A stretch of 64,000 nt of DNA from Paenibacillus sp. RC334 (GTDB lineage: Bacteria; Bacillota; Bacilli; Paenibacillales; Paenibacillaceae). Numbering within the stretch: position 1 is the stretch's first letter; the number at the start of each line of letters is the position of its first letter. The stretch is taken from the NCBI RefSeq assembly GCF_030034735.1, contig NZ_CP125370.1, forward strand, positions 3,906,001-3,970,000, written 5' to 3'. Both the position numbers and the translations under genes were made by a program. Below are positions 8,901-17,929 of the stretch, piece by piece. The notes beneath the pieces are model-generated. The model saw only the letters and a list, made by a program, of their open reading frames with translations, did not search any database and had not been told where the DNA came from.

Positions 8901-9479
8901 GTGACAAACCTACAAAACAAAAAACAAGTGTATATCATCCATGGATACACTGCTTCACCGTCTGATCATTGGTTTCCTTGGCTACAAGACAAGCTACAGG
9001 AAGATGGCGTTTCTGTAGATATATTGGATATGCCCAATTCGCAAGCTCCCCAGCTTCATGAGTGGACCCAACATTTATTATCAAGTATTGAGGTTCTACA
9101 TAAGGATACCTATTTTGTTGGTCATAGCTTGGGGTGTGTTTCCATATTAAGATATTTGCAGCAAGTAAGTATCCCAGAGCAACTCGGTGGTCTTGTCTTC
9201 GTCTCCGGTTTTACCGATCCAGTGCCAACCCTGCCGTCATTAGATGAGTTTACAACTGATAAGTTGGATTATGAGCAAATCATGGACTCAGTAAAGATGC
9301 GTACAGTTATTGCTTCAAAGGATGACACGATTGTCCCCTTTGCACTCAGTAAGAAACTAGCGAAAGATATCCAAGCTGATTTCCACGAAGTAGAGCACGG
9401 AGGACACTTTTTAGAGCGTGACGGCTTTACTTCCTTACCCATTGCATATCAAGTTTTAATGGATATGATGAAGAGTTGA
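8901..9479 (+). CDS. RBBP9/YdeN-family serine hydrolase
   Basis: This 192-residue alpha/beta hydrolase starts at GTG 8901 behind TAGGAGAG. It shows VYIIHGYTASPSDHWFPWLQ near the N terminus, the nucleophile elbow GHSLGC (Ser about 75), an acid in SKDDTIVP and the catalytic His in EHGGHFLERDG. Length and motifs match the YdeN/RBBP9 esterase-like family, for which physiological substrates are mostly unknown. It appears monocistronic, with a strong hairpin terminator about 65 bp downstream. Confidence 0.9.
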   Translation: MTNLQNKKQVYIIHGYTASPSDHWFPWLQDKLQEDGVSVDILDMPNSQAPQLHEWTQHLLSSIEVLHKDTYFVGHSLGCVSILRYLQQVSIPEQLGGLVFVSGFTDPVPTLPSLDEFTTDKLDYEQIMDSVKMRTVIASKDDTIVPFALSKKLAKDIQADFHEVEHGGHFLERDGFTSLPIAYQVLMDMMKS

Positions 9480-9543
9480 AAAGCTTCGGGCCCGAATGAA
9501 TTCCATGGAGTGAGCGTAAAAGGTAACACTTAAATTCGTAAAA

Positions 9544-9574
9544 TACCCCATCGCTTATATTAAGCAATGGGGTA
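9544..9574. terminator. Bidirectional terminator between convergent genes
   Basis: TACCCCATCGCTTA (9544-9557) pairs with TAAGCAATGGGGTA (9561-9574) with one mismatch and a 3-base loop. TTTT lies beyond on the minus strand, and CCCCTTTTT follows on the plus strand. It separates the plus-strand hydrolase from the minus-strand prenyl synthase gene. Confidence 0.8.
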
Positions 9575-9583
9575 CGCCCCTTT

Positions 9584-12043
9584 TTAACGGTCCCGGGTTA
9601 CCATATAATTCATTAAATGCTTCAGAAAAGCGATGTTGCGGGGTACCTCTTTCAACGCTTCCATAGCAAGGCAGTAGTGTTCCCACATCTCTTTACCGGC
9701 ACCTTCCTGACCCAGGATGGATACGAAATTCGAATTGTTGTTCTCAGAATCCTGGCCAACAGGTTTTCCGAGTAAGAGCAGATCTCCCTCCACATCAAGT
9801 AAATCATCTTTAATCTGAAAGGCAATCCCCGCGTGATACGCGAATTTCTTCAAAGCAGCAATTTCCGACTCCTTGACCTGTGCGAGCATGGCAGGCATCA
9901 CCAGACAAGCCTCAAATGCCACTCCGGTTTTGAAAAAGCACACCATATTTAACTGCTCCAGTGTCAATTGCTTTCCTTTGGAATCCAGATCCATCGCCTG
10001 TCCCATACACATATCTTCTGCCTTTTGGGCCGAGTATTGTATCAAAGCAAGTACGGTTTCGGCATTGAACTGGTCAAGTGACGATTGTTCCCCAATCGCC
10101 TTCTGAATCAGATACAGACCGGTTAATTCCGCGGTAGCGCTATTATGCACCTGATGCAAGGTCTGACGCCCTCTACGGGTAGACGCATTATCCTGAGAAG
10201 GCAGATCATCGAAGATCAGGGATGCGGTATGCATATACTCCAATGATCTCAGAAGCGGCACGATTGCCGATGCGTCAAGTCCATATTCGTTCACACCCAT
10301 TACCCAAGTCAATATAGGCCGTATCCGCTTCCCATCCCCTTCGAGACTGTAATTTGCAGCATCAATAAGCTGCCCTTTCATCGCTGGAATCACATGAGGT
10401 TTGGTAATTTTTAATTGGTTGTTAATCTGATGGCGGATCATTTTGAACGTATTGAAAAAGTCTTCCTTTTCCTTGGAATCGTTTTTCAGACTGGTAATCA
10501 TCTGGTCCCGAAGCAGTTTATCGAAGAAATCTACATTGTCCGCTTTTCGCACCATCTCTTGGATAAGTCGATTGAATTCCGGATTTCCGGATGCAAAGAT
10601 CTCCATCATTTCATTATACTTTTCAGTACCTACACGTTCTTTATAACGTTTGAGTCCATTCATTGCACGATCCAGTATCACCTCACGGGCCATGGCATCG
10701 GAATCATATACGTTATGGATCAAATAGGAAATAACCGCCCAGTATAATTCAAAGGGATTGATAAGATCCGAACGCTGATCATGATATTTTAAATAGTAGG
10801 TATAGGGTGTTACCGCACCATCTCTCATATCGTCAACCATATCTGCAAAATCATCAGCCAACTGGTTATAGATACCATAAAAGAATGTTCGTTGCTCAAA
10901 GCCCTCATCCTCGGGAGCACCAATCACGGAACGGACAATCAATCGGGACGAAGAAGATTTTAAAATGACAGGTATATAAAGCTCTTCATTGGTGTAATTA
11001 GCACGCGTTAGGTCCTTGACACGGTCGATATCCTGGGAATGAAAAAAGACATAGGACTGCTCGAAAAATGTTTGCTGTGTATCCGGCCGCTGATGTTCCT
11101 TAATATACTCAAAAGCATCCGAGAGCTCTGAGTGTATGTATTGAATTAACTCCATATTATTTCCGGTCCAATCGCCCAACTCAGGCACAGATCCAGTGAG
11201 AAGCGCAGCACGTATCATACGGGAATATTGTTCTTTCTCTTGAGCGGTCAAAACCTGGGAATCGAGAAGATCGTCAATGAAAGGATAGGTTAGACCATAG
11301 GAATAACCAAGCCTGATGGCTTCATCCAGTCTGCGAGCACGTTCCACAGGTGACACTTTATCGTCCATCTCTTCCATCACATGCAGAATAACTCCGATAA
11401 TGATCTTAATCAGTTTGCGCTGGGCTTGCTCGGCATCCATTTCCTTTGGAATATGGGAGGATACGGACCTAAGTTTGTTGATCACCCAAATTGTGGCGGT
11501 TTCTATGCCTTCCTTCTGGGCCCACCGATACAACCCGGCCAAATTCATAAATTCTGGTTGGTCTCCCCCGTTTGCACTGGTGGATTGAATCAAGTGTTTT
11601 TTGATGTCAGCAATGGCACGCTGAATCCGGGTCTGTGTGTCAGGAGAATCCAGAGCTTTGCCTAGATCCCTCATATAAATATAGGAGACGCTTCGATCCA
11701 GGTAATCATCCAATTTGCCTGTATAATTCAGCCATTGAATGTATCTATGATAATCCCGAGTATCAGGTTTTCTCTTTGCCCTCGAAAAGAAGGATAGCCA
11801 TGAAGAATGATGAATATGATTCCTTTTCCACATTTGGATATCTTCCGTCAGGGTAGTTACATAAGTCTTGTCTACGACCTGTGCATAAAGTGATGCAAAA
11901 TACTGAACCGCCTTCTGCTCAGCCAGCTGATATCCTGTATTGGCTTGATTTATAAATTCCTCATTCATACGATGCATTACCTCAACTTCTATTTTTGTTA
12001 AACATGGTTGCATTTCTTCCCTGACGGGAATGGGGCGGATCAT
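9584..12043 (-). CDS. Chimeric isoprenoid synthase: terpene-synthase-like N half plus polyprenyl diphosphate synthase C half
   Basis: At 819 residues this is more than twice a normal prenyl synthase. The C-terminal 290 residues are a complete trans-prenyltransferase: GKRIRP at 571-576, first Asp-rich motif DDLPSQD at 612-618 followed by RRGR, and second motif DDLLD at 746-750. These are the metal and diphosphate ligands of FPP/GGPP synthases. The first 500 residues are all-helical by composition and contain DDLLD at 257-261 and a second Asp-rich run DDFADMVDDMRD at 397-408, as expected for another class I isoprenoid-synthase fold. No signal peptide is present. The start is uncertain (ATG 12043, or ATG 12013 with a nearby GGGAAG). 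The product is unknown, but a self-supplying terpene synthase is plausible. Confidence 0.75.
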   Translation of the reverse strand: MIRPIPVREEMQPCLTKIEVEVMHRMNEEFINQANTGYQLAEQKAVQYFASLYAQVVDKTYVTTLTEDIQMWKRNHIHHSSWLSFFSRAKRKPDTRDYHRYIQWLNYTGKLDDYLDRSVSYIYMRDLGKALDSPDTQTRIQRAIADIKKHLIQSTSANGGDQPEFMNLAGLYRWAQKEGIETATIWVINKLRSVSSHIPKEMDAEQAQRKLIKIIIGVILHVMEEMDDKVSPVERARRLDEAIRLGYSYGLTYPFIDDLLDSQVLTAQEKEQYSRMIRAALLTGSVPELGDWTGNNMELIQYIHSELSDAFEYIKEHQRPDTQQTFFEQSYVFFHSQDIDRVKDLTRANYTNEELYIPVILKSSSSRLIVRSVIGAPEDEGFEQRTFFYGIYNQLADDFADMVDDMRDGAVTPYTYYLKYHDQRSDLINPFELYWAVISYLIHNVYDSDAMAREVILDRAMNGLKRYKERVGTEKYNEMMEIFASGNPEFNRLIQEMVRKADNVDFFDKLLRDQMITSLKNDSKEKEDFFNTFKMIRHQINNQLKITKPHVIPAMKGQLIDAANYSLEGDGKRIRPILTWVMGVNEYGLDASAIVPLLRSLEYMHTASLIFDDLPSQDNASTRRGRQTLHQVHNSATAELTGLYLIQKAIGEQSSLDQFNAETVLALIQYSAQKAEDMCMGQAMDLDSKGKQLTLEQLNMVCFFKTGVAFEACLVMPAMLAQVKESEIAALKKFAYHAGIAFQIKDDLLDVEGDLLLLGKPVGQDSENNNSNFVSILGQEGAGKEMWEHYCLAMEALKEVPRNIAFLKHLMNYMVTRDR

Positions 12044-12252
12044 GTTTTTATCTTTATACGGGAAAGAATCTGTGAGGTTACGAAATTATTATGCTGCTTA
12101 CAAAAATACACTTATTGGCTTCATCAAGCAGATGTACCTTTACTGACTGGTCTGATACCGTTCGAATTATATAGTATAATCGATTTTAAACCGTCTGTTG
12201 ACTGGCTACCTAGTTATATTATGAATGTTATGAATAGGGGGTTGTGTGATTA

Positions 12253-12729
12253 ATGACAATGGAAGAAGTGCTTATGCTGGAACGTAATGAGACGAAGCTC
12301 GTTGGATACTCTGTAACCGCGTCGTTAAATCAAGATCTGGAAACCGGAATTGTCGTAAGATTACGCGAAGAACTCTTTGACAAGCGTCATGAAATTGCAA
12401 ATCGATTAGATGATGACGGGATTTACTTAGTCCAAGTTTACCCGGACGGTGAATGGACGCCCGATGTTCCGTTCGTAAGTATTGTTGCGGTAGAGGTTAG
12501 CGATTTTGCACATATTCCCGAGGGATTAGTTCGTCATACGATACTGGCTGGGAAGTATGTGAAGGTCACTCATAAGGGACCTGAATCCCAAATAGATGGA
12601 ACCTATGACTCAATCCGTGATAGGGGGATCAGCGCTTCTCGCTCTTTTGATTTCGAGTATTGGACTGATATTCATTCTCTGGAACAAAAGGACAGCACGA
12701 TAGATATTTATATGCCTTGGGAAGCTTAG
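12253..12729 (+). CDS. GyrI-like effector-binding domain protein
   Basis: This 158-residue protein has the pattern of the GyrI/AraC effector-binding fold: KLVGYSVTASL near the start, a central FVSIVAVEV, IPAGKY-like IPEGLVRHTILAGKYVKVTHKGP, and the ending FDFEYWTDIHS...STIDIYMPW. Such stand-alone domains bind small hydrophobic or cationic ligands. The start is ATG 12253 behind AGGGGG; an internal in-frame ATG lies two codons on. It is divergent from the isoprenoid synthase across about 210 bp and is followed 66 bp later by the AraC/lipoprotein ORF. Confidence 0.8.
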   Translation: MTMEEVLMLERNETKLVGYSVTASLNQDLETGIVVRLREELFDKRHEIANRLDDDGIYLVQVYPDGEWTPDVPFVSIVAVEVSDFAHIPEGLVRHTILAGKYVKVTHKGPESQIDGTYDSIRDRGISASRSFDFEYWTDIHSLEQKDSTIDIYMPWEA

Positions 12730-12795
12730 TCGATGTAACAAGAGCAGAATGTACTGCTACGCATGTGTTAATTTATATTATTTCGAGGTGTTTTT

Positions 12796-14673
12796 ATGGA
12801 GTGGCTGGAAACGATCAGATTATGGAACCAAACGCCGGTTAAGGTACTGGACATTCGTCATTTTACGATGAAGCCTGGAGAGAGATTGAGTTCCTATTCC
12901 CTGCCTTCAAGCGGATTTCTATTCGCCAATCAAGGAGAAGCCAGATTAATGCTTGATAGAATTGAAACCTCATTAGCCAAGTTTCAGGTTCTCCACGGCG
13001 GAAAAGGAGCACATCTGAATATCTGGTGCTTAAACCAGCCGTTTGAATACTACCTCATTTTATACAAACCCGTTCAAGAACAAGCGGGTCAAAGTCCGTT
13101 CGAACGAGAAGATCGGATGGCTCTATTTAGACAAAACTATGCGTTTCAGGCCCTCTATCCGCTCCCCCTGATATCGCTTGTCGAACAAATGAATCACCAG
13201 TGGTCTAATAGAAATGAACTGGACAAACTGCAAGTGAATGGATTGTTCTATCAATTCGTGCATGAACACTTTCGTCAACTACAGATGAAGGAGATCAAAA
13301 TATCCGAGCCGGATCTGGCTACACAAATAGCCCAATATATTCAAGAGCGTTTTCAAAAACCAATCGCTATGGAGACGATGGCTAAACAATTTCATTACAG
13401 TACCCACTACCTCGTAAAGGTGTTTAAGCGCAAATATGGATGCAGCCCTATCGAGTATGTCGTTCAAACCCGCATCAACAGGGCCAAATCCTTGTTAGCT
13501 GAAACAGATGCTTCCATTCGGGAAGTTGCCGAAAACGTTGGTTATACCAATTTTTATTACTTTAGTAGACTTTTCAAAAAGCAAACCGGCGAAACCCCAA
13601 CACAATTTAAAATGCATAGCCTTGTTATAAGAAGTTCAACGAATACAAATTTTACACTCAAATCATTCATTGCTCCCGGATCAGGACAACGTTATATTGG
13701 TAACAATGATAATCATTATCAACATAACGCTTGGAGAGTGGACGATATGAATGTTAGTTTTAAGCCTGCTTTTGCTGTTACCCTTTTGTTCAGCTTAACA
13801 TTGCTGCTGGCAGCTTGCAGTGGCACGAGTGACGTTGCGAAGCCAATTGAAACAAGATCGTATACCGATGCACTTGGACGGCAAACGGAAATTCCTGTTC
13901 AACCCAAAAGGGCTGTTGTTATTACATACGGCGGTTATTTGCTTCCATTAGGCTTAAAACCGGTAGGTGTCAATCAGGAGATACTCGACCTTTATCCTGA
14001 CAAGATGGCTGATGTCGCTAGCATAGGCAAAGGAACAGGTAATGTCGAGGCCATTTCCGCATTGGAGCCGGATGTGATTATACTGTCGGATTTTCACGAC
14101 AAAGCAACCTTTGAGCAGTACCAAAAAATCGCCCCAACCATTGCAGTAGCATGGGGTGGTGATCCAGACGTGGTGAATACACTACGGACGTTTGGCGACA
14201 TTATGAACCGGAAAACAGAAGCAGAATCCTGGATTGCTAAGTTCGAGAAAAAATTGCAGGGCATTCGGGAACAAACTCACATCCCCATTAAAGCAGATAC
14301 TACCGCAATCTCTTTCATTATTCACAAGGGAGAGGTACTGCTTGGAGGCGAGGGCGGTACGCTCGGAAAATTGATCTACCAAGATTTCGGTTTCCAAATG
14401 CCTGAGCAATTCAAACCATATGCCGATGGCGGAACTGCTCTTTCCATGGAAGCTCTGGTCCATCGTCCGGCTGACTATTTCTTTACTCAAATGACAGATC
14501 AAGAGTTGGAGCAAACCATGCAGCTATTCAGCGAGCCTGTGTACCAAACGATTCCCGCTGTGAAAAATAATCACATTATTAATGTTTCCCGTGATAAATG
14601 GAACAATGGCCCCTACCTGGTGGATGAGGCGGTCGATTCGTTGATTGAACAAATATCTCAAATTCAGCCATAG
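12796..14673 (+). CDS. AraC regulator fused in frame to an iron-siderophore-binding lipoprotein
   Basis: One open frame of 625 residues. Residues 1-165 are a ligand-type N-terminal region. Residues 175-272 carry two AraC helix-turn-helix units (MAKQFHYSTHYLVKVFKRKYG and IREVAENVGYTNFYYFSRLFKK). Residues 273-317 are a linker encoded by promoter-like DNA with a Fur box. Met318 then starts a lipoprotein signal (lipobox LLAAC, Cys341) and a class III iron-complex-binding domain (DALGRQTEIPVQPKRAVVITYGG). The domain order resembles Bacillus subtilis Btr, but Btr has no secretion signal between its domains. Met318 has its own GGAGAG at 8-nt spacing, so two products are likely: the lipoprotein alone (13747-14673) and possibly a membrane-spanning fusion. 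Confidence 0.8.
   Translation: MEWLETIRLWNQTPVKVLDIRHFTMKPGERLSSYSLPSSGFLFANQGEARLMLDRIETSLAKFQVLHGGKGAHLNIWCLNQPFEYYLILYKPVQEQAGQSPFEREDRMALFRQNYAFQALYPLPLISLVEQMNHQWSNRNELDKLQVNGLFYQFVHEHFRQLQMKEIKISEPDLATQIAQYIQERFQKPIAMETMAKQFHYSTHYLVKVFKRKYGCSPIEYVVQTRINRAKSLLAETDASIREVAENVGYTNFYYFSRLFKKQTGETPTQFKMHSLVIRSSTNTNFTLKSFIAPGSGQRYIGNNDNHYQHNAWRVDDMNVSFKPAFAVTLLFSLTLLLAACSGTSDVAKPIETRSYTDALGRQTEIPVQPKRAVVITYGGYLLPLGLKPVGVNQEILDLYPDKMADVASIGKGTGNVEAISALEPDVIILSDFHDKATFEQYQKIAPTIAVAWGGDPDVVNTLRTFGDIMNRKTEAESWIAKFEKKLQGIREQTHIPIKADTTAISFIIHKGEVLLGGEGGTLGKLIYQDFGFQMPEQFKPYADGGTALSMEALVHRPADYFFTQMTDQELEQTMQLFSEPVYQTIPAVKNNHIINVSRDKWNNGPYLVDEAVDSLIEQISQIQP
13670..13721 (+). promoter_or_regulatory. 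Internal promoter with overlapping Fur box
   Basis: TTGCTC (13670-13675) and TATATT (13693-13698) are 17 bp apart. A perfect 7-1-7 Fur box, TGATAATCATTATCA, lies at 13707-13721 where the transcript would begin. GGAGAG (13733-13738) and ATG 13747 follow. All of this lies inside the open frame of the AraC-lipoprotein ORF. Confidence 0.8.
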
Positions 14674-14720
14674 GGACATACGGCACCTTCATTGACGTTT
14701 TTCAGGGGTAAAATGATTAA

Positions 14721-14760
14721 AAATAGCGAGAAGCCCAAAAAAATCGGCATCTCGCTATTT
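14721..14760. terminator. Bidirectional hairpin terminator
   Basis: AAATAGCGAGA (14721-14731) pairs perfectly with TCTCGCTATTT (14750-14760). It separates the plus-strand siderophore-binding gene from the minus-strand SUKH gene that ends at 14762. Confidence 0.8.
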
Positions 14761-14761
14761 G

Positions 14762-15310
14762 CTATTCATAAAGTTCCCATGTTTCTGTACATAGCTCAAT
14801 GAAAGAATTTGCAGCATGTCTGCAATCGTCATACCCCAAACTACCAGAATGAGAAAAAAGAACAGGATATTCGTTGTTTCTTTTTTCTTCTCTCATATCA
14901 AATAAATAATGATTTCCTCTCCCATCCATCCCAAACGACACAGCATTCGGCATATACTCCGGCAGCTCATAAGCTAGATTCATTTCTCTCAAATCTTCGG
15001 TATCGAAAAACTGGAAATAACGTTCTCCATTTTGAAACTCCCCGCCGTTAGAGTATTTCAAAAAATGGATATAGCTGTCCGGAAATTGTCCTTGAGGCAG
15101 ATGCCAGCTAACAGGATTCAGAGGTTTATATTGATCGTAATATGGAGAAGACTTCGAAAAAGGGTTCACTTGTCTTTCTTTTATTTCATAAATCTCTTGC
15201 TCCGAAAGCTTTATGTTCCATGTGTTCAGAAAACGGGATAGTTGTTCATTCGTCACACTTGGACATTTTACAAATTGATGTTCAAAATGAATATTCCAGA
15301 TGATAGCCAA
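14762..15310 (-). CDS. SMI1/KNR4 (SUKH) family protein
   Basis: This cytosolic protein of about 182 residues has the SUKH pattern LPQGQFPDSYIHFLKYSNGGEF, then YFQFFDTEDLREMNLAYELPEYMP, and SFGMDGRGNHYLFDMRE. Members bind partner proteins and often serve as immunity proteins of contact-dependent toxins or as general regulators. No toxin gene adjoins it. The start is uncertain: the TTG at 15310 abuts CGGAGG, so initiation may be a few codons later. It is convergent with the AraC/lipoprotein gene. Confidence 0.82.
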   Translation of the reverse strand: MAIIWNIHFEHQFVKCPSVTNEQLSRFLNTWNIKLSEQEIYEIKERQVNPFSKSSPYYDQYKPLNPVSWHLPQGQFPDSYIHFLKYSNGGEFQNGERYFQFFDTEDLREMNLAYELPEYMPNAVSFGMDGRGNHYLFDMREEKRNNEYPVLFSHSGSLGYDDCRHAANSFIELCTETWELYE

Positions 15311-15489
15311 CCTCCGATGAATCAGTGTCTCTTAACCTAAATTATAACGGATATTATACTTGTTCTCCAGACTTCAGCTATTGACCCCTTCTACTCCTCG
15401 TCCCTTGCCGGGTTGAAGCTTGCGAACACAGTTCATCAACCGTTAAAGTATGCATGTTCATTCCCCTCTCATTGTCCTAATCTCAACCT

Positions 15490-15645
15490 TCAATCCACAT
15501 GCTGAGTCTTTAAGACCTGTGTTTGATCCAAAATCACCCACTGATTCAGCTCGTCGTATCCTTTTACAATTGCTGTGATCTCATGCTTTGGATACGTCCA
15601 CTCAGGTGGTACCTTTTCCCCATATGAACGATGTGTCTGCCAATC
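15490..15645 (-). pseudogene. 3' remnant of an unrecognised gene
   Basis: Within the 358 bp between the SUKH and kinase genes, one frame gives a protein-like C-terminal piece of about 50 codons ending at TGA 15490 (core PPEWTYPKHEITAIVKGYDE, then LNQWVILDQ). No start codon and no Shine-Dalgarno fit it, and a stop lies directly upstream. I take it as a gene fragment, family unknown. Confidence 0.3.
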
Positions 15646-15668
15646 TCCTCCTCATCTTGTGATAAACT

Positions 15669-16676
15669 TCATTCATACGCCATTCCCGCAAGAATCAACT
15701 CCTCCTGAATCCAGCTACTTCTGGTAGACAGTTCCAGCAAGTCGGCAGCGATCTGCTTGATCTGCTCTTGTAACACATGTGGCTGGTCAGTTCCTTCCAG
15801 AAAGCGACTCAAGAAATGAAGAAATACATCTACCTTCCTGAGCTGCATCAATACAGGTAAAGCATCAATCTCGGTTTGGGACAGATGAACTCGGCGGCTG
15901 AAGCCCTGGCAAAAATCCCGAACTGCTTGTGTCTCCTCCGGTTGTCCCAAAAATCCTGATAAGATGACCGCTGGTTCCATGACCCGAACGTCTAACGTAC
16001 AAAACTCAAAATCAAGCAATGCAGTCACTTGGCTATGATCGGTATCCTTTACTAACAAATTGGAAGCGTTCAAGTCCCCATGTACAAGCTGATGCGGCAA
16101 CTCTTCCAATGCATGAAGCGAATCTGTAATCTCTTCATATACTTTTCCTATCCATCGCAGCTCGTCATGCAAAGTTTTTAGAGGCTCAGGCGGATGCAGG
16201 CAAATCTCTCGAACGATCTCCTGGTTACACAATGGGTAGGATTGCTGCAAGGCGTAATACGGTCGGTAAACTGGAGCCATATCAAGATTGAAAGTCGCAA
16301 GTACAGCAGATAATTCACCCGTAGCCTCGCCAAAGGAATAGGCAAAGCTTGAATCCTGCTCCAGTGGTGATTTGCCTTCTATGTAATCGAACAGACAGAC
16401 ATATTTGCCGCTTTCCTTCTCAAGCTGAGCGAGTGTCTCTCCCGTCACTGTTCGAATTGGTATCGGCACCCTGAATGATAGAGAATGCATACTCAGCGGC
16501 TGCAAAACCGCATGCTCAAATTCAATTTTGTCCCTATCTCTGTGTGTATCGTAGACGCGCAGCACCCCGCTTCGCATACCACCCTTAACAAAATACGTCG
16601 TATTATTCCAACCCCCGGTTCGTTTCTGCAACGTTCCGTTCCACTCCGGCCAGTGCCGTCTTAGTATCGCTTCCAA
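15669..16676 (-). CDS. Aminoglycoside-phosphotransferase-fold kinase
   Basis: The APH/choline-kinase fold is shown by the catalytic loop HQLVHGDLNASNLLV and metal-binding LLDFEFC, preceded by an N lobe with TTYFVKGG...GVLRVYD. The pattern is close to homoserine-kinase-II-like and spore-coat-type kinases; substrate unknown. The open frame extends to TTG 16718. I prefer TTG 16676 because GGGAGG lies 9 nt before it, giving 335 residues. It is probably monocistronic, between the SUKH and AraC genes. Confidence 0.82.
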   Translation of the reverse strand: MEAILRRHWPEWNGTLQKRTGGWNNTTYFVKGGMRSGVLRVYDTHRDRDKIEFEHAVLQPLSMHSLSFRVPIPIRTVTGETLAQLEKESGKYVCLFDYIEGKSPLEQDSSFAYSFGEATGELSAVLATFNLDMAPVYRPYYALQQSYPLCNQEIVREICLHPPEPLKTLHDELRWIGKVYEEITDSLHALEELPHQLVHGDLNASNLLVKDTDHSQVTALLDFEFCTLDVRVMEPAVILSGFLGQPEETQAVRDFCQGFSRRVHLSQTEIDALPVLMQLRKVDVFLHFLSRFLEGTDQPHVLQEQIKQIAADLLELSTRSSWIQEELILAGMAYE

Positions 16677-16768
16677 GGATGTATCCTCCCTCTTGCCGGA
16701 AATAAAGGTATCCAGCAACCTATCATTTCATTAGCCTTGTGCTTATGAATTTGCAGATATTATAACAT

Positions 16769-16798
16769 ATAGACGCCCAATTAAAATTGGACGTCTAT
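16769..16798. terminator. Hairpin, probable terminator
   Basis: ATAGACGCCCAAT and ATTGGACGTCTAT form a 13-bp stem (one G-U/C-A position) with a 4-base loop. It lies 45 bp beyond the stop of the AraC regulator gene and just before the kinase gene. Confidence 0.6.
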
Positions 16799-16844
16799 TA
16801 CATCATGTAATGGTCATAGCGTTTACATGCTCCTTTGATATCCT

Positions 16845-17843
16845 TCATTTCCTCAACTGCTTGTTTCGGATATTTTGCGGGGTAGCACCATAAGCCATTT
16901 TAAATTTTTTATAGAAAAAACTCATGCTGTTATATCCAACTTGCTTAAATATCATTTCGAACGGCAGGTTGGTATTCACAACCAGAGAATAAGCTGCATT
17001 GAGTTTAATGTTGGCAATAAGCTGAGTATAAGTAAGACCAGTTACTTTTTTTAACTTATTACTTAAATACGTACTATTGTAACTGAAATGATTAGATAAT
17101 TGCTGCAAGCTTAAATGCTGATAATGCTCTTCCATGTAATTCAGAATAGATGTAATATTATTTTCCTGCTGGTTTAAGTGAATATTATGCTCGCTTTCCA
17201 ATACACGAACCAATTCTCCAAAAACAATCTGCAAATAAGCCTTGACCAATTCCATCGAATCCTCTTGACTGGAAAAATATTCGATTAAGATTCTGCGCAA
17301 TATATATTGAAGGTTTTCATTATGTTGCGACTCAAAAATAATAAAGTGATTATGGTGCTGATGCTGGAGGACAGAGTTGGCGAGAAATTCACCAATCAGA
17401 CTTTTTTTCTTAGATAACCGTTGTAAGAACAGGGAAGAAATCGTTTCTCTTTGCAGCAAGATATTAATAAGGATATCGTCTTCTCCCAAAGGAGCGATGC
17501 TGTGGGGCACATCCTTATCCAGGACACACACTTGGCCTTCACAAAGCTGAATTTCTTTGCCTGCTATGATTTGATTGCACTTACCTGAATAGACATAGTT
17601 TAATTCAATAAATTCATGCATGTGCTCCAGCATCGGAGCAAATCTATTGTGCTTGCTAATATAAATATCATGTTCTCCGAAGAAAAACAAAGCGGGCATA
17701 CGATACATGTTTTGATTTATATCATAGTATCGTTCGTCCTCCGCTTCTTCGGAAAGATCATTAATAACCTGGTTGTTTTGTTGTTGTAAAAGTTCAATTT
17801 CCGTTTTGATTCTCAGCAACTGGTCCAACTCATGAAGATTCAT
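16845..17843 (-). CDS. AraC-family regulator of the rhamnoside unit
   Basis: This 332-residue regulator has an N-terminal cupin sensor domain (APMLEHMHEFIELNYVYSG with the usual HxHxxxE-like pocket, then LCEGQVCVLDKDVPHSI). Two C-terminal helix-turn-helix units follow (LQQLSNHFSYNSTYLSNKLKK and FEMIFKQVGYNSMSFFYKKFKMAYG). The start at ATG 17843 suits the AAGGAGG upstream; the ATG at 17864 overlaps that site. It follows the MFS permease and rhamnosidase genes on the same strand. It is likely to activate them in response to rhamnose or a rhamnoside, which is inference. Confidence 0.88.
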   Translation of the reverse strand: MNLHELDQLLRIKTEIELLQQQNNQVINDLSEEAEDERYYDINQNMYRMPALFFFGEHDIYISKHNRFAPMLEHMHEFIELNYVYSGKCNQIIAGKEIQLCEGQVCVLDKDVPHSIAPLGEDDILINILLQRETISSLFLQRLSKKKSLIGEFLANSVLQHQHHNHFIIFESQHNENLQYILRRILIEYFSSQEDSMELVKAYLQIVFGELVRVLESEHNIHLNQQENNITSILNYMEEHYQHLSLQQLSNHFSYNSTYLSNKLKKVTGLTYTQLIANIKLNAAYSLVVNTNLPFEMIFKQVGYNSMSFFYKKFKMAYGATPQNIRNKQLRK

Positions 17844-17877
17844 AAACACTGGCTCCTCCTTCATTATATGATGGAAA

Positions 17878-17899
17878 AACGGGCGGTTCTCCGCCCGTT
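17878..17899 (-). terminator. Rho-independent terminator
   Basis: AACGGGCGG/CCGCCCGTT is a 9-bp stem with loop TTCT, then TTTTCC on the minus strand. It lies just beyond the MFS permease stop and upstream of the AraC start. Confidence 0.85.
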
Positions 17900-17929
17900 G
17901 AAAAAACTACCTATACCAGATGCCTCCCA

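Noticed and set aside
13747..14673. Calling the siderophore-binding lipoprotein as a fully separate gene
   Set aside because: No stop separates it from the AraC frame in this sequence, so I report one ORF with an internal start and treat the split as a finding.
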